Of a stretch of 36,890 bases of DNA, positions 26,642 to 34,517 are shown piece after piece. The notes under the pieces were generated by a model that did not search any database, was not told the DNA's origin, and saw only the letters and a list, made by a program, of their open reading frames with translations. Each line of letters starts with the position of its first letter. The stretch's first letter is position 1. This stretch comes from Methylobacterium crusticola (GTDB lineage Bacteria > Pseudomonadota > Alphaproteobacteria > Rhizobiales > Beijerinckiaceae), in NCBI RefSeq assembly GCF_003574465.1, contig NZ_QOWC01000068.1, positions 1 to 36,890 of the forward strand, written 5' to 3'. The position numbers and the translations under genes are program-made.

Positions 26642-26917
26642 TCACCGGTCGCGGCGGCTCCGGCGGCCGTGGTGGTGGTGCCGCCCGTGCAGCCGCGTCC
26701 GGTAGGCGCGCGGGCCGGGATCGAGGCCGAGCACGCCGTTGACGCCCCCGACCGCGCCGCCGACCGCGCCGCCCACGACCCCGCCCACCGGCCCGGCGAC
26801 GCGGTTGCCCTCGCGGGCGCCGCGCGCCATCCCGCCCGGGATGCCCTGCGCCCCGGCGGCGTCCGGGAGCGCGAGCCCGGCGAGGGCGAGGGCCGCGGCG
26901 ATCAGCGTCGACTTCAT
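26642..26917 (-). CDS. Small exported Gly- and His-rich protein
   Basis: A 91-aa protein with a clear signal peptide (MKSTLIAAALALAGLALPDA, cleaved near AGA-Q). The mature part has a glycine-zipper-like segment (GPVGGVVGGAVGGAVGGVNG, residues 42-61) and a basic, histidine-rich tail (LHGRHHHHGRRSRRDR). GGAGG stands 6 bases before the ATG. The tail could bind a metal, and the gene is last in the leftward copper-type locus, 150 bases after the TonB receptor; both points are suggestive only. Similar small glycine-zipper proteins of unknown role are common in Methylobacterium-like genomes. Confidence 0.75.
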   Translation of the reverse strand: MKSTLIAAALALAGLALPDAAGAQGIPGGMARGAREGNRVAGPVGGVVGGAVGGAVGGVNGVLGLDPGPRAYRTRLHGRHHHHGRRSRRDR

Positions 26918-27067
26918 GGGAGCCTCCGAGGTTCGGGACCGTCGGCCGGAGGAAGGCCGGCCGCGCGGGCCCTCAACGGGCGAGCCCCCGGAAAGGTCGC
27001 AGCCGGACGGACGCCGGGGCGGGCCGCCCGCACCGGTTCCGCCCGCCCGGCGACGGGGCGGTCCGGC

Positions 27068-29173
27068 TCAGAACGTCCCCCGCAGGCCCGCGAACACGCT
27101 ACGGCCGTTGCCCGGGTAGAAGACCTGCGTCCCGGCGCGCCCGAGGAGCGCCGCGTTCGTCACCGCCGAGAGGTCCGAGATGTAGCGCGCGTCCGTCAGG
27201 TTGCGGGCGTCCACGAACAGCGTCACGCCCGGGTCGAAGGCGTAGGACGCCTGGACCCCGAGGAGCGCGTAGCCCGGCACCCGCAGGGTGTTGGCGTGGT
27301 CCGCGAAGGCGCCCTGCGGCACCCAGTCGAGCGCCGGCGCGACCGCCAGGGGGCCGCGGGCGTACGACAGGGTGGTGCGCAGGACGTCCCGCGGGATGCC
27401 GGCGATCTGCCCGTTGCCGAATTGCGGGTCGTTCACGAACCGGAAGTCGTTGTGGGTCCAGATCTGCGCGAGCGTCAGGCTGTCCCCGGCCCCCGTGAGG
27501 TCGTGGGCGAGCTCCACCGCGACGGCCGCCTCGACGCCCTGGTGGCGGGTGCGGGGCGCGTTGAAGGTCGCGGCCGGGATGCCGAGGGCGGCGTTGGTGC
27601 TGAAGTTGATGAGCTCGTCCCGGATCTCCGAGCGGTAGAGCGTCACGTCGAAGCTCAGGCGGTCGATCCGCCCGCGGGTGCCGGCCTCGAGCGTCCAGGC
27701 CCGCTGGGCCTGGAGCGGCACGAAGGTGGTGTTCGTGAGGTTCGTCGACTGCACGAGGTCCGAGAAGTCGGGCACGTCGCGGGAGCGGGTGACGTCGCCG
27801 AAGACCTGGAGCTCGGGCAGGGGCTGCCAGAGCAGGCCGAGCTTCGGGTTCACCCCCTCGTAGGTGCGGTCGGCGAACTGGGTCCCGAGGTTGCCCGGCA
27901 GCCCGCCCTTGTCGCTGTAGGTGCGGTTGGCGGAGAACAGCTTGGCGCCGGTCATCAGCGCGACCTCGGGCAGGAACCAGAACCGGTTCTCCCCGTAGGC
28001 CTCGAGGTTCGAGGCGCTCTGGAGGGTGTTGCGGGTCTGGGCCCCGCGCTGCCCGGCGACGTTCACGAATTGCAGGGCCGAGTTCTGGCCCGCGTAGGCG
28101 CGCAGGCCGAGCAGCGTCTCGTTCCGGAAGCCCCCGACCTCGAACGTGCCGGCCCAGTGCGGCGCGACGCCGTAGGTCCAGCCGTCCTGGTCGATGACCT
28201 GGAAGATCGGGTGGTAGAGCGACTTGTGGATGGCCCAGGAATCGACGTCGAGCTTGCCGACGTCGAGCACGAACGAGGTCCGGTTGGCGATCCGCTCCGT
28301 CTCGACCTTCCGGGACTGGTTGCCCGAGAGGGCCGACGGGCTGGCGAGGCGCGGGTTGTTCAGGGCGTCGAGGAGCCCCAGCGTGCCGGGCAGCTTCTGG
28401 TCGGTGAGGTACACCCCGGCGTAGAAGCGGGTCTCGACGCCGGGCGCGAGCTGGTAGCCGAGGTTGGCGTTGAAGTTCCGCGTGGCCTGCGCCTCGTGCA
28501 GGCGGTAGCCGTCGGAGTTCGTGAGCGTCCCGTTCAGGAGCACGTCCACCGGTCCGCTGATGCGCGAGACCTGGAAGTTCTCCCGGACGGTGTTGAAGCT
28601 GCCGCCGTCGATCCGCAGGATGTTGGGGGCAAGCGCCGTGTAGGCGGTCGGCGTGACGAAGTTGACGGCCCCGCCCAGGGTCGTCGCCCCGAACGCGAGG
28701 GCGTTGCCGCCCTTGTAGACCTCGACGGCGCGCAGGGCGAGCGGATCGATCTGGTAGAAGTCGCCGCTGCCGTCGGCGAGGTTCAGCGGGATGCCGTCCT
28801 GCAGGAGCTCGAGGCCGCGCAGGTGGAAGCCGCGGGCGACGCCCGAGCCGCGCACCGAGAGCCGCAGCTCCTGGCCGTAGCGCTCCTGCACGTAGACCCC
28901 CGGCGTGTCCTTCAGGACGTCGCGCAGGGTGTTGGCGTAGCGGTTCTGGAAGCTCTCGGCGTCCACGAACGCGACCGAGCCGACGGTCTGGTTGAGGATG
29001 CGCCGCTCCTCCGCGACGCTCGGCACCGTGAGGGAGCCGCGGCCCCCCGGCGGCCCCGCGACGTCGATCTGCGGCAGCGCCAGGGTCGCGGCCTCCTCGG
29101 CGCGGGCGGGCAGCAGCAGGAGCGTGGAGCAGAGGAGGGCCGGCAGGGCGGGGCGGCCGCGGAGGCGAGGCAT
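27068..29173 (-). CDS. TonB-dependent outer-membrane receptor (probably metal uptake)
   Basis: A 701-aa receptor. The signal peptide covers about 1-25. The plug domain (about 55-170) shows NTLRDVLKDTPGVYVQERYG, RLSVRGSGVARGFHLRGLEL and IDPLALRAVEVYKGGNALAF. The beta-barrel follows, ending in the expected C-terminal phenylalanine (FAGLRGTF), with NPKLGLLWQPLPELQVFGDV and VFGDVTRSRDVPDFSDLV in it. No clear TonB box is visible between the signal peptide and the plug. Such receptors import scarce metals, chelates or cofactors using the TonB system. Here the upstream YcnI-PCuAC fusion gene, 159 bases away on the same strand, points to copper or a copper complex. That substrate is inferred from context, not from residues in the receptor. 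Confidence 0.9.
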   Translation of the reverse strand: MPRLRGRPALPALLCSTLLLLPARAEEAATLALPQIDVAGPPGGRGSLTVPSVAEERRILNQTVGSVAFVDAESFQNRYANTLRDVLKDTPGVYVQERYGQELRLSVRGSGVARGFHLRGLELLQDGIPLNLADGSGDFYQIDPLALRAVEVYKGGNALAFGATTLGGAVNFVTPTAYTALAPNILRIDGGSFNTVRENFQVSRISGPVDVLLNGTLTNSDGYRLHEAQATRNFNANLGYQLAPGVETRFYAGVYLTDQKLPGTLGLLDALNNPRLASPSALSGNQSRKVETERIANRTSFVLDVGKLDVDSWAIHKSLYHPIFQVIDQDGWTYGVAPHWAGTFEVGGFRNETLLGLRAYAGQNSALQFVNVAGQRGAQTRNTLQSASNLEAYGENRFWFLPEVALMTGAKLFSANRTYSDKGGLPGNLGTQFADRTYEGVNPKLGLLWQPLPELQVFGDVTRSRDVPDFSDLVQSTNLTNTTFVPLQAQRAWTLEAGTRGRIDRLSFDVTLYRSEIRDELINFSTNAALGIPAATFNAPRTRHQGVEAAVAVELAHDLTGAGDSLTLAQIWTHNDFRFVNDPQFGNGQIAGIPRDVLRTTLSYARGPLAVAPALDWVPQGAFADHANTLRVPGYALLGVQASYAFDPGVTLFVDARNLTDARYISDLSAVTNAALLGRAGTQVFYPGNGRSVFAGLRGTF

Positions 29174-29332
29174 GGCGGGAGGACCTTATCGGGCGGGCCG
29201 GAGCCGGTCGCCGGCGCGACGGGACGGCCTTCGGAGGGCGGATGACCGCAGGGAGCGGCGCGCCGGGGGCGCGGAGCGCCCGCCGGCCCTCGTGCGGGCG
29301 GGCGGCGACCCCGGCCTCGGGCGGCCGGCGCC

Positions 29333-30328
29333 TCAGTGGTTGTGCGGCTCGCCCGCGGCGTCGGGCGCCGCGGCCCCGACCGCGCCGACCTGGAAGCGGA
29401 CCGCGACCGTGCCGGCCCGCGCGAAGGTCAGGGTCCCGTCGACGCTCTCGCCGGCCCTCACCGGCCCCTTCAGGTCCATGAACATCAGGTGATAGCCGCC
29501 GGGCTTGAGCGCCACCGTCTCGCCGGGCTTGATCACGAGGCCCGCCTCCACGGGCGCCATCCGCATCACGCCGTTGTCCATGGACATCTGGTGGACCTCG
29601 CCCCGGCCCGCGAGGGGGATCGCCGCGGCGACGAGGCGGTCCGGCTCGCGGCCGGTGTTCGTCACCCGCACGTAGCCGCCCGCCACCTTGGCGCCCCCGG
29701 GCGTCGCGCGCATCCAGGGCGCCTCGATGGTCAGGTCCCCGGCCCTGACGGGCGCCTGCGCGGCGGCTCCCTGCGCGGCGGCAGCCGCCGCGGGAGCCGC
29801 CTGGGCGGCCGCCGCCACGATGCGCAGGCCGGGGGCCGGCGCCTCGAGGTCGCGGGCGCTCTGGCCGGCGGCCGGGATCTCGCGCCAGTCCTGGGCGCCC
29901 TCGTCGCAATCCTGGCGCACCGGGAAGTAGACCGTCGCGCCCGGCGCGAAGGCGTCCGAGATCCGGGCCTGGAACACGAACTCGTCGAACTGGTCGTCCG
30001 GCAGGCTGCCGCCGCTCCAGGTGATCTCCCGGACGCCCTCGCGGATCTCGCCGTGGTAGAACGGGTAGGCGCGGGCGTACGGGCCCTTGACGGTGGCGAG
30101 CTGCCAGCCGGGCTTCGGCATCGCCTTCGCGCCGACGACTCCCTCCGGGATGGTCACCCGGACCCGGACCGTCGGCCGGCCGGCGCAGCCGTGGCTGATC
30201 TGCACCACGCCGCGGTAGCTCTGGTTCGGGCTCGCCTGGGTGCGCTCGAGCACCGCGTGGGCGAGGGCGGGGGCGGCCAGGAGGGCGAGGCCGGCGGCAC
30301 CGAGGCTGCCGCTGAGGAAACGGTTCAT
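29333..30328 (-). CDS. YcnI (DUF1775) - PCuAC copper chaperone fusion protein
   Basis: A 331-aa exported protein made of two copper-binding modules. The signal peptide (1-23, ending APALA) leaves histidine 24 as the first mature residue, as in YcnI proteins, where that His helps bind copper; YcnI's conserved W is W104 in EITWSGG. After an Ala-rich linker (170-195) comes a PCuAC domain with the ligand set H246-x-M248, M255/M257 and H280-x-M282 (EVHQMSMDNGVMRM, YHLMFMD). The two families are more often separate neighbouring genes. The tail EPHNH adds more histidines. The ATG at 30328 follows AAGGA; the longer frame upstream is repeats and Arg-rich. It probably accepts copper in the periplasm after import by the downstream receptor. 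Confidence 0.92.
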   Translation of the reverse strand: MNRFLSGSLGAAGLALLAAPALAHAVLERTQASPNQSYRGVVQISHGCAGRPTVRVRVTIPEGVVGAKAMPKPGWQLATVKGPYARAYPFYHGEIREGVREITWSGGSLPDDQFDEFVFQARISDAFAPGATVYFPVRQDCDEGAQDWREIPAAGQSARDLEAPAPGLRIVAAAAQAAPAAAAAAQGAAAQAPVRAGDLTIEAPWMRATPGGAKVAGGYVRVTNTGREPDRLVAAAIPLAGRGEVHQMSMDNGVMRMAPVEAGLVIKPGETVALKPGGYHLMFMDLKGPVRAGESVDGTLTFARAGTVAVRFQVGAVGAAAPDAAGEPHNH

Positions 30329-30386
30329 GAGCGAGGTCCTTGACGCGTGAGGGAGCCCGGGCGGCGCAGGGCTGCCCGGCACCGGG

Positions 30387-30441
30387 CCGTCGTGCGACGG
30401 CCGTCGCCGGGCCGTCGCCGGGCCGTCGTGCGACGGCCCGG
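30387..30441 (-). other. Two copies of a hairpin-forming palindrome between copper genes
   Basis: CCGTCGTGCGACGG occurs at 30387-30400 and again at 30423-30436. The second copy extends to CCGGGCCGTCG-TG-CGACGGCCCGG (30418-30441), with 11-bp complementary arms. It lies just after the stop codon of the DUF2946-like gene, in the 122-base gap before the YcnI-PCuAC gene. The short repeat CCGTCGCCGGG fills the space between the copies. There is no T run, so partial termination, mRNA processing or protein binding are all possible. Confidence 0.65.
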
Positions 30442-30450
30442 CCGGGTGGT

Positions 30451-30822
30451 TCACGCGGTGGGGGGACCTCGGGCGAAGGCCGAGGGGACGGGAGGGCCGC
30501 GGGCCGGCGGCGGCGCCTCGGCTCGCCAGGCCAGGTCCGTCGCGACGCGGCGGGGCCACGCCACCGAGACGGCCGCCGGCACCGGCGGGGCGAGGAGGCC
30601 GAGGCAGGTCACGGTGCAGCAGGGATGCGCCTCGTGCGCGGGACCCGGCGCCTCGTCGCCCGGGGCGTGGGCGGCGCACAGGATCCCGGGGGCGCCCGCC
30701 GCCGGGACCGGGCTCAGGCCGGTCAGGAAGGCGTGCAGCACCAGGCCGTAGAGCGACAGGATCGCGGCGAGCGCGCGCCAGCGCGCCGCTCCTTCGCCCC
30801 AGCCGTGCCGTCCGCCGCTCAT
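30451..30822 (-). CDS. DUF2946-like small Cys/His-rich membrane protein
   Basis: A 123-aa protein with one N-terminal membrane segment (about 17-37, ALAAILSLYGLVLHAFLTGL). A short exported loop is dense in possible metal ligands: C49 and H52 (ILCAAH), H63, H66, C68, C69 and C73 (PAHEAHPCCTVTC). The C-terminus is proline-rich. This arrangement fits the DUF2946 family, often found beside copper-linked TonB receptors and PCuAC or YcnI genes. The ATG at 30822 was chosen because the extension upstream lacks protein-like composition. It is the first gene of the leftward locus and may help capture or sense copper; its precise role is not known. Confidence 0.75.
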   Translation of the reverse strand: MSGGRHGWGEGAARWRALAAILSLYGLVLHAFLTGLSPVPAAGAPGILCAAHAPGDEAPGPAHEAHPCCTVTCLGLLAPPVPAAVSVAWPRRVATDLAWRAEAPPPARGPPVPSAFARGPPTA

Positions 30823-31116
30823 GCGCCCGTCATAGCGGAGGCCGCGGGATTGCGCCACGACGGCGGCGGGAAAACGGCGGCCGGGCCCCGCGCGGCCCGC
30901 CGGCGAAGCGTGGCTGTTGCGCCGAAGCCGCACTCCGCCGCCCGCGGCCGGGCTCCACAGGAGCGCCGGAGAGCCGCCACAATCTGGCCCGCTCCTCATG
31001 GAGTCTTAACCGGACCCCGACACGGTCGCGGACTTGGAAACACCACCTCCCGGCGTCCGAGGGCCGGCATTCCGGGCCCGACGCCCTCGCTTCACAGGTT
31101 CGAGAGCATTCTCCCT

Positions 31117-32403
31117 ATGCTGACACGCGCATCCCTCACCGGTTCGCTCGGCCTGGCGCTGCTGGCCGCCGCCGCCCTCCCGGCCGCGGCCGAGGAGCGA
31201 GGCGGCAGCCTCGCCCAGGCCGAGTGGGCGCAGAACTACGATTCCGCCTCGACCATGCGGGTCCAGCGCTCGAACACGCCGATCCTCTCGCCCCAGACCC
31301 TGGTGGCGACCGAGCAGATGATCGAGCGCTACCGCGACATCGTCGGCCGCGGCGGCTGGCAGCCTGTCTCGGGCGCCGAGCGCCTGCGCGTCGGTGCCAA
31401 GAGCCCGGCCGTCGCCTCCCTGCGCCAGCGCCTGATCGCCTCCGGCGACCTCGACCCGGCCGCCGGCGCCTCCACGGTGTACGATTCCTACGTCGAGGCG
31501 GGCGTGCGCCGCTTCCAGGCGCGGCACGGCCTCAACCAGACCGGGTCGATGAACGTCACGACCGTGCAGGCGATGAACGTTCCGGCGGACGTGCGGCTGC
31601 GCCAGCTCGAGCTGAACGCCGTGCGCCTGCGCTCCTACTCGGGCAGCCTCGGCGGCCGCTACGTCATCGTCAACATCCCGGCGGCCCTCGTGGAGACCGT
31701 CGAGGGCGACCACGTCGCCACCCGCCACGCCGCCGGCGTCGGCAAGATCGACCGCCAGTCGCCGATCATGAACGCCAAGATCCAGGAGGTGAACTTCAAC
31801 CCCTTCTGGACGGTCCCGGCCTCCATCATCAAGAAGGACCTGATCCCGAAGATGCAGAAGGAGCCGAGCTATCTCTCGGACAACAAGATCCGCATCTTCG
31901 ACGGCGAGCGCGAGATCCCGCCCGCCCAGGTCAACTGGCGCTCCGACGAGGCCACGCGCTACCGCTTCCGGCAGGATCCCGGCGTCGACCTGAACTCGAT
32001 GGGCTTCGTGCGCATCAACATCCCGAACCCGCACGGCGTCTACATGCACGACACGCCGGCCAAGGGCATCTTCGGCGACGACTTCCGCTTCGTGTCCTCG
32101 GGCTGCGTGCGCGTCCAGAACGTGCGCGACTACGTCGCCTGGATCCTCCAGGGCACGCCTCAGAGCAACCCGGAGACCATCGAGTCGATCATCCAGAGCG
32201 GCCAGCGCGTCGACGCCCGCCCGCTGGCGCCGATCCCGGTCTACTGGACCTACATCACCGCCTGGTCCACGCCCGACGGCCTCGTGCAGTTCCGCGACGA
32301 CATCTACAAGCGCGACGGCGTCGGCGCCCCGACCGCCGCCATGACGGCGGCCGCGCAAGGGCCCCGCAACTTCAACCCGGACGCGGACGAGCAGACGAAC
32401 TGA
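31117..32403 (+). CDS. L,D-transpeptidase with peptidoglycan-binding domain
   Basis: A 428-aa exported protein. The signal peptide is residues 1-25 (ending LPAAAEE). A peptidoglycan-binding helical module lies at about 95-155 (VASLRQRLIASGDLD, GVRRFQARHGLNQTGSMNV). A YkuD catalytic domain follows: YVIVNIPAALVETVEGD, H311 in HGVYMHDTPAKGIFG, and the nucleophile C330 in FRFVSSGCVRVQNV. It makes 3-3 cross-links or anchors proteins to peptidoglycan in the periplasm. The build is that of the YcbB/LdtD-like class. The ATG at 31117 begins the signal peptide; no strong ribosome site is seen. The 294 bases upstream, shared with the divergent copper locus, hold no recognisable gene. Confidence 0.93.
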   Translation: MLTRASLTGSLGLALLAAAALPAAAEERGGSLAQAEWAQNYDSASTMRVQRSNTPILSPQTLVATEQMIERYRDIVGRGGWQPVSGAERLRVGAKSPAVASLRQRLIASGDLDPAAGASTVYDSYVEAGVRRFQARHGLNQTGSMNVTTVQAMNVPADVRLRQLELNAVRLRSYSGSLGGRYVIVNIPAALVETVEGDHVATRHAAGVGKIDRQSPIMNAKIQEVNFNPFWTVPASIIKKDLIPKMQKEPSYLSDNKIRIFDGEREIPPAQVNWRSDEATRYRFRQDPGVDLNSMGFVRINIPNPHGVYMHDTPAKGIFGDDFRFVSSGCVRVQNVRDYVAWILQGTPQSNPETIESIIQSGQRVDARPLAPIPVYWTYITAWSTPDGLVQFRDDIYKRDGVGAPTAAMTAAAQGPRNFNPDADEQTN

Positions 32404-32489
32404 GCCCGTCCGTCACGCCGACGCGGCGGCCCGGGCCCGTGCCCGGGCCGCTTCGCGTTCGCGGAGAGGCCAGCCGAGGAGCTGCCGCG

Positions 32490-32702
32490 ATGCCGTCCGA
32501 GCCCGGGTCACGCCTCGACGCCCTCGAGGTCCGCATCACCCACCAGGACGCGGCCATCGAGGACCTGAACCGCACGATCACCCAGCAATGGGGCGTGATC
32601 GACACCCTGACCCGGCAGGTCGCCGCCCTGCGCGAGCGCGTGCGCGATCTGGGCGAGCGGCCGGCCGGTCCCGGGGACGAGCCCCCGCCGCCCCATTACT
32701 GA
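32490..32702 (+). CDS. slyX: SlyX family protein
   Basis: A 70-aa coiled-coil protein (LDALEVRITHQDAAIEDLNR through TLTRQVAALRERVRDLGERP) ending in the family-typical PPPHY. SlyX is small and widespread, and its role is unresolved. GAGGAG lies about 9 bases before the ATG. It starts 86 bases after the transpeptidase gene and is probably read with it. A weak GCCGG/CCGGC hairpin followed by CCCAACTTTTTC (about 32722-32755) may end the transcript. Confidence 0.92.
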   Translation: MPSEPGSRLDALEVRITHQDAAIEDLNRTITQQWGVIDTLTRQVAALRERVRDLGERPAGPGDEPPPPHY

Positions 32703-32792
32703 GGCGAGGGGCCGCGCGCCCCGCCGGTTGGTGAGGAAAGCCGGCCCAACTTTTTCTGACGTCGCCTTAAGTTTTTCTATTCTCTCGCGCTC

Positions 32793-32820
32793 TTGACGCA
32801 AAACAGATCTAATCATACCT
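32793..32820 (+). promoter_or_regulatory. Sigma-70-type promoter of glyA
   Basis: TTGACG (32793-32798), 16 bases, then ATACCT (32815-32820), in the most AT-rich stretch of the window. The -35 element fits the alphaproteobacterial consensus well. Transcription would begin near 32827. Confidence 0.55.
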
Positions 32821-32943
32821 CTCGCGACATGACCCGATCGTCCTGCCGCACGCTGCGGCTCGTGCGGGGCGCGGGCGGGCCCCCTTGCCGCCGCGTGCCG
32901 TCCCGGGCGCGCCGCGAGGCTCGGCTTCCGGGGAGCTCCGGCA

Positions 32944-32990
32944 CCCGGGAAGTCCCGGTTTCCCGGAAGTCTCCGGGTTCCCGTAGGTCT
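32944..32990 (+). repeat. Imperfect 18-base tandem repeat in the glyA leader
   Basis: Units CCCGGGAAGTCCCGGTTT (32944-32961), CCCGGAAGTCTCCGGGTT (32962-32979) and the partial CCCGTAGGTCT (32980-32990) follow one another. Each full unit contains a small inverted repeat (CCGGGA/TCCCGG-like), so the RNA may fold into successive hairpins. Confidence 0.55.
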
Positions 32991-33088
32991 TGGCCCGCGC
33001 GCGGGCCCCGTGTAGAAGCCTGCCACCCTGCCGCCCCCGTGTGCGCCGAACGGTCCGTCCGGGCGATCCTTCCAACATCGAGGCCATC

Positions 33089-34390
33089 ATGAGCGTGGGT
33101 ACCGCCGCCACTCCCCGGTCCAACCCGTTCTTCTCGGCGTCCCTCGCCGACGCCGATCCGGAGATCGCCCGCGCGGTCCAGCAGGAGCTCGGCCGCCAGC
33201 AGCACGAGATCGAGCTGATCGCCTCGGAGAACATCGTCTCGCAGGCGGTGCTGGAGGCCCAGGGCTCGGTCCTCACCAACAAGTACGCCGAGGGCTACCC
33301 GGGACGGCGCTACTACGGCGGCTGCGAGTTCGTCGACATCGCCGAGAACCTCGCCATCGAGCGCGCCAAGCGCCTGTTCGACTGCGGCTTCGCCAACGTG
33401 CAGCCGAATTCCGGCTCGCAGGCGAACCAGGCCGTGTTCATGGCCACCATGAAGCCGGGCGACACCTTCCTGGGCCTCGACCTCGCGGCGGGCGGGCACC
33501 TCACCCACGGAGCGCCCCCGAACGTCTCGGGCAAGTGGTTCAAGCCGGTCTCCTACACGGTGCGCCGCGAGGACCAGCGCATCGACATGGACGAGGTCGC
33601 GGCCCTCGCGGCCGAGCACGCGCCGAAGGTCATCATCGCGGGCGGCTCGGGCTACCCGCGCTACTGGGACTTCGCCCGGTTCCGCGAGATCGCCGACAGC
33701 GTCGGCGCCGTGTTCTTCGTCGACATGGCCCACTTCGCCGGGCTCGTGGCGGGCGGCGTGCACCCCTCGCCGTTCCCGCACGCCCACGTGGTCACCACCA
33801 CCACCCACAAGACCCTGCGCGGCCCTCGCGGCGGCATGGTGCTGACGAACGACGAGGCCATCGCCAAGAAGATCAACTCGGCGGTGTTCCCCGGCCTCCA
33901 GGGCGGGCCGCTGATGCACGTCATCGCCGGCAAGGCGGTGGCCTTCGGCGAGGCCCTCCGCCCCGAGTTCAAGCTCTACGCCAAGCAGGTGGTGGAGAAC
34001 GCCCGCGCCCTCGCCGACACCCTGATGTCGGGGGGCTACGACATCACCTCCGGCGGCACCGACAACCACCTGATGCTGGTCGACCTGCGCGCCAAGAACC
34101 TCACCGGCAAGGCCGCCGAGGCGGCGCTGAGCCGCGCCGGGATCACCTGCAACAAGAACGGCGTGCCGTTCGATCCCCAGAAGCCGACCGTGACCTCGGG
34201 CATCCGCCTCGGCACCCCGGCGGCCACCTCCCGGGGCTTCGGCGTCGCCGAGTTCAAGAAGGTCGGCGAGTTGATCGTCACGGTGCTGGACGGCCTCGAG
34301 CGCCACGGCGAGGCCGGCGACCCGGCCGCCGAGGGCCGCGCGAAAGAGGGCGTCCACGCCCTGACGGACCGCTTCCCGATCTACGGCTGA
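33089..34390 (+). CDS. glyA: Serine hydroxymethyltransferase
   Basis: A 433-aa PLP enzyme that interconverts serine and glycine with tetrahydrofolate. If the organism is a serine-cycle methylotroph, as the family suggests, this is also an assimilation step. Landmarks: HEIELIASENIVSQAVLEAQ, NKYAEGYPGRRYYGGCEFVD, D212 in FFVDMAHFAGLVAGGVHPSP, and the Schiff-base lysine K241 in VTTTTHKTLRGPRGG. The length is normal. The ATG at 33089 follows GAGG; longer versions of the frame run into the leader and look non-coding. It heads the run glyA-nrdR-ribD-ribE, an order common in Rhizobiales, with a hairpin between it and nrdR. Confidence 0.98.
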   Translation: MSVGTAATPRSNPFFSASLADADPEIARAVQQELGRQQHEIELIASENIVSQAVLEAQGSVLTNKYAEGYPGRRYYGGCEFVDIAENLAIERAKRLFDCGFANVQPNSGSQANQAVFMATMKPGDTFLGLDLAAGGHLTHGAPPNVSGKWFKPVSYTVRREDQRIDMDEVAALAAEHAPKVIIAGGSGYPRYWDFARFREIADSVGAVFFVDMAHFAGLVAGGVHPSPFPHAHVVTTTTHKTLRGPRGGMVLTNDEAIAKKINSAVFPGLQGGPLMHVIAGKAVAFGEALRPEFKLYAKQVVENARALADTLMSGGYDITSGGTDNHLMLVDLRAKNLTGKAAEAALSRAGITCNKNGVPFDPQKPTVTSGIRLGTPAATSRGFGVAEFKKVGELIVTVLDGLERHGEAGDPAAEGRAKEGVHALTDRFPIYG

Positions 34391-34454
34391 CCGCCGCCGC
34401 ACGGGCGGACCGGGCTGGCGGAGCCGGACCCGGCCGCCTAGATAGGGCGCTCCT

Positions 34455-34490
34455 GAGGGGCCGGACCCGTCCGCGCGGGCCCGGCCCCTC
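34455..34490 (+). terminator. Hairpin between glyA and nrdR
   Basis: GAGGGGCCGGACCCG (34455-34469) pairs with CGGGCCCGGCCCCTC (34476-34490) in a 15-bp stem with one mismatch and a six-base loop. TCTCGTC follows rather than a T run. It may reduce read-through from glyA into nrdR, or stabilise the glyA message. The nrdR ATG is 28 bases further on. Confidence 0.6.
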
Positions 34491-34517
34491 TCGTCACGAG
34501 AGAGGAACGGGCGGCCG

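Larger units (their letters stand above)
32703..33088 (+). other. Promoter region and long leader of glyA
   Basis: No gene is supported in these 386 bases. The first part is AT-rich for this genome (CCTTAAGTTTTTCTATTCTC) and holds a likely promoter at 32793-32820. If that promoter is used, glyA has an untranslated leader of about 260 bases. The leader contains an imperfect 18-base repeat (32944-32990) and GC-rich inverted repeats such as GGCCCGCGCGCGGGCC. I do not recognise a known riboswitch. GAGG stands 5 bases before the glyA ATG. Confidence 0.55.

Noticed and set aside
32793..33092. 99-codon open frame in the glyA leader
   Set aside because: It starts at the TTG of the putative -35 element, is rich in Arg/Ser/Pro and has no protein-like pattern. 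The conserved glyA start lies at 33089 in another context.
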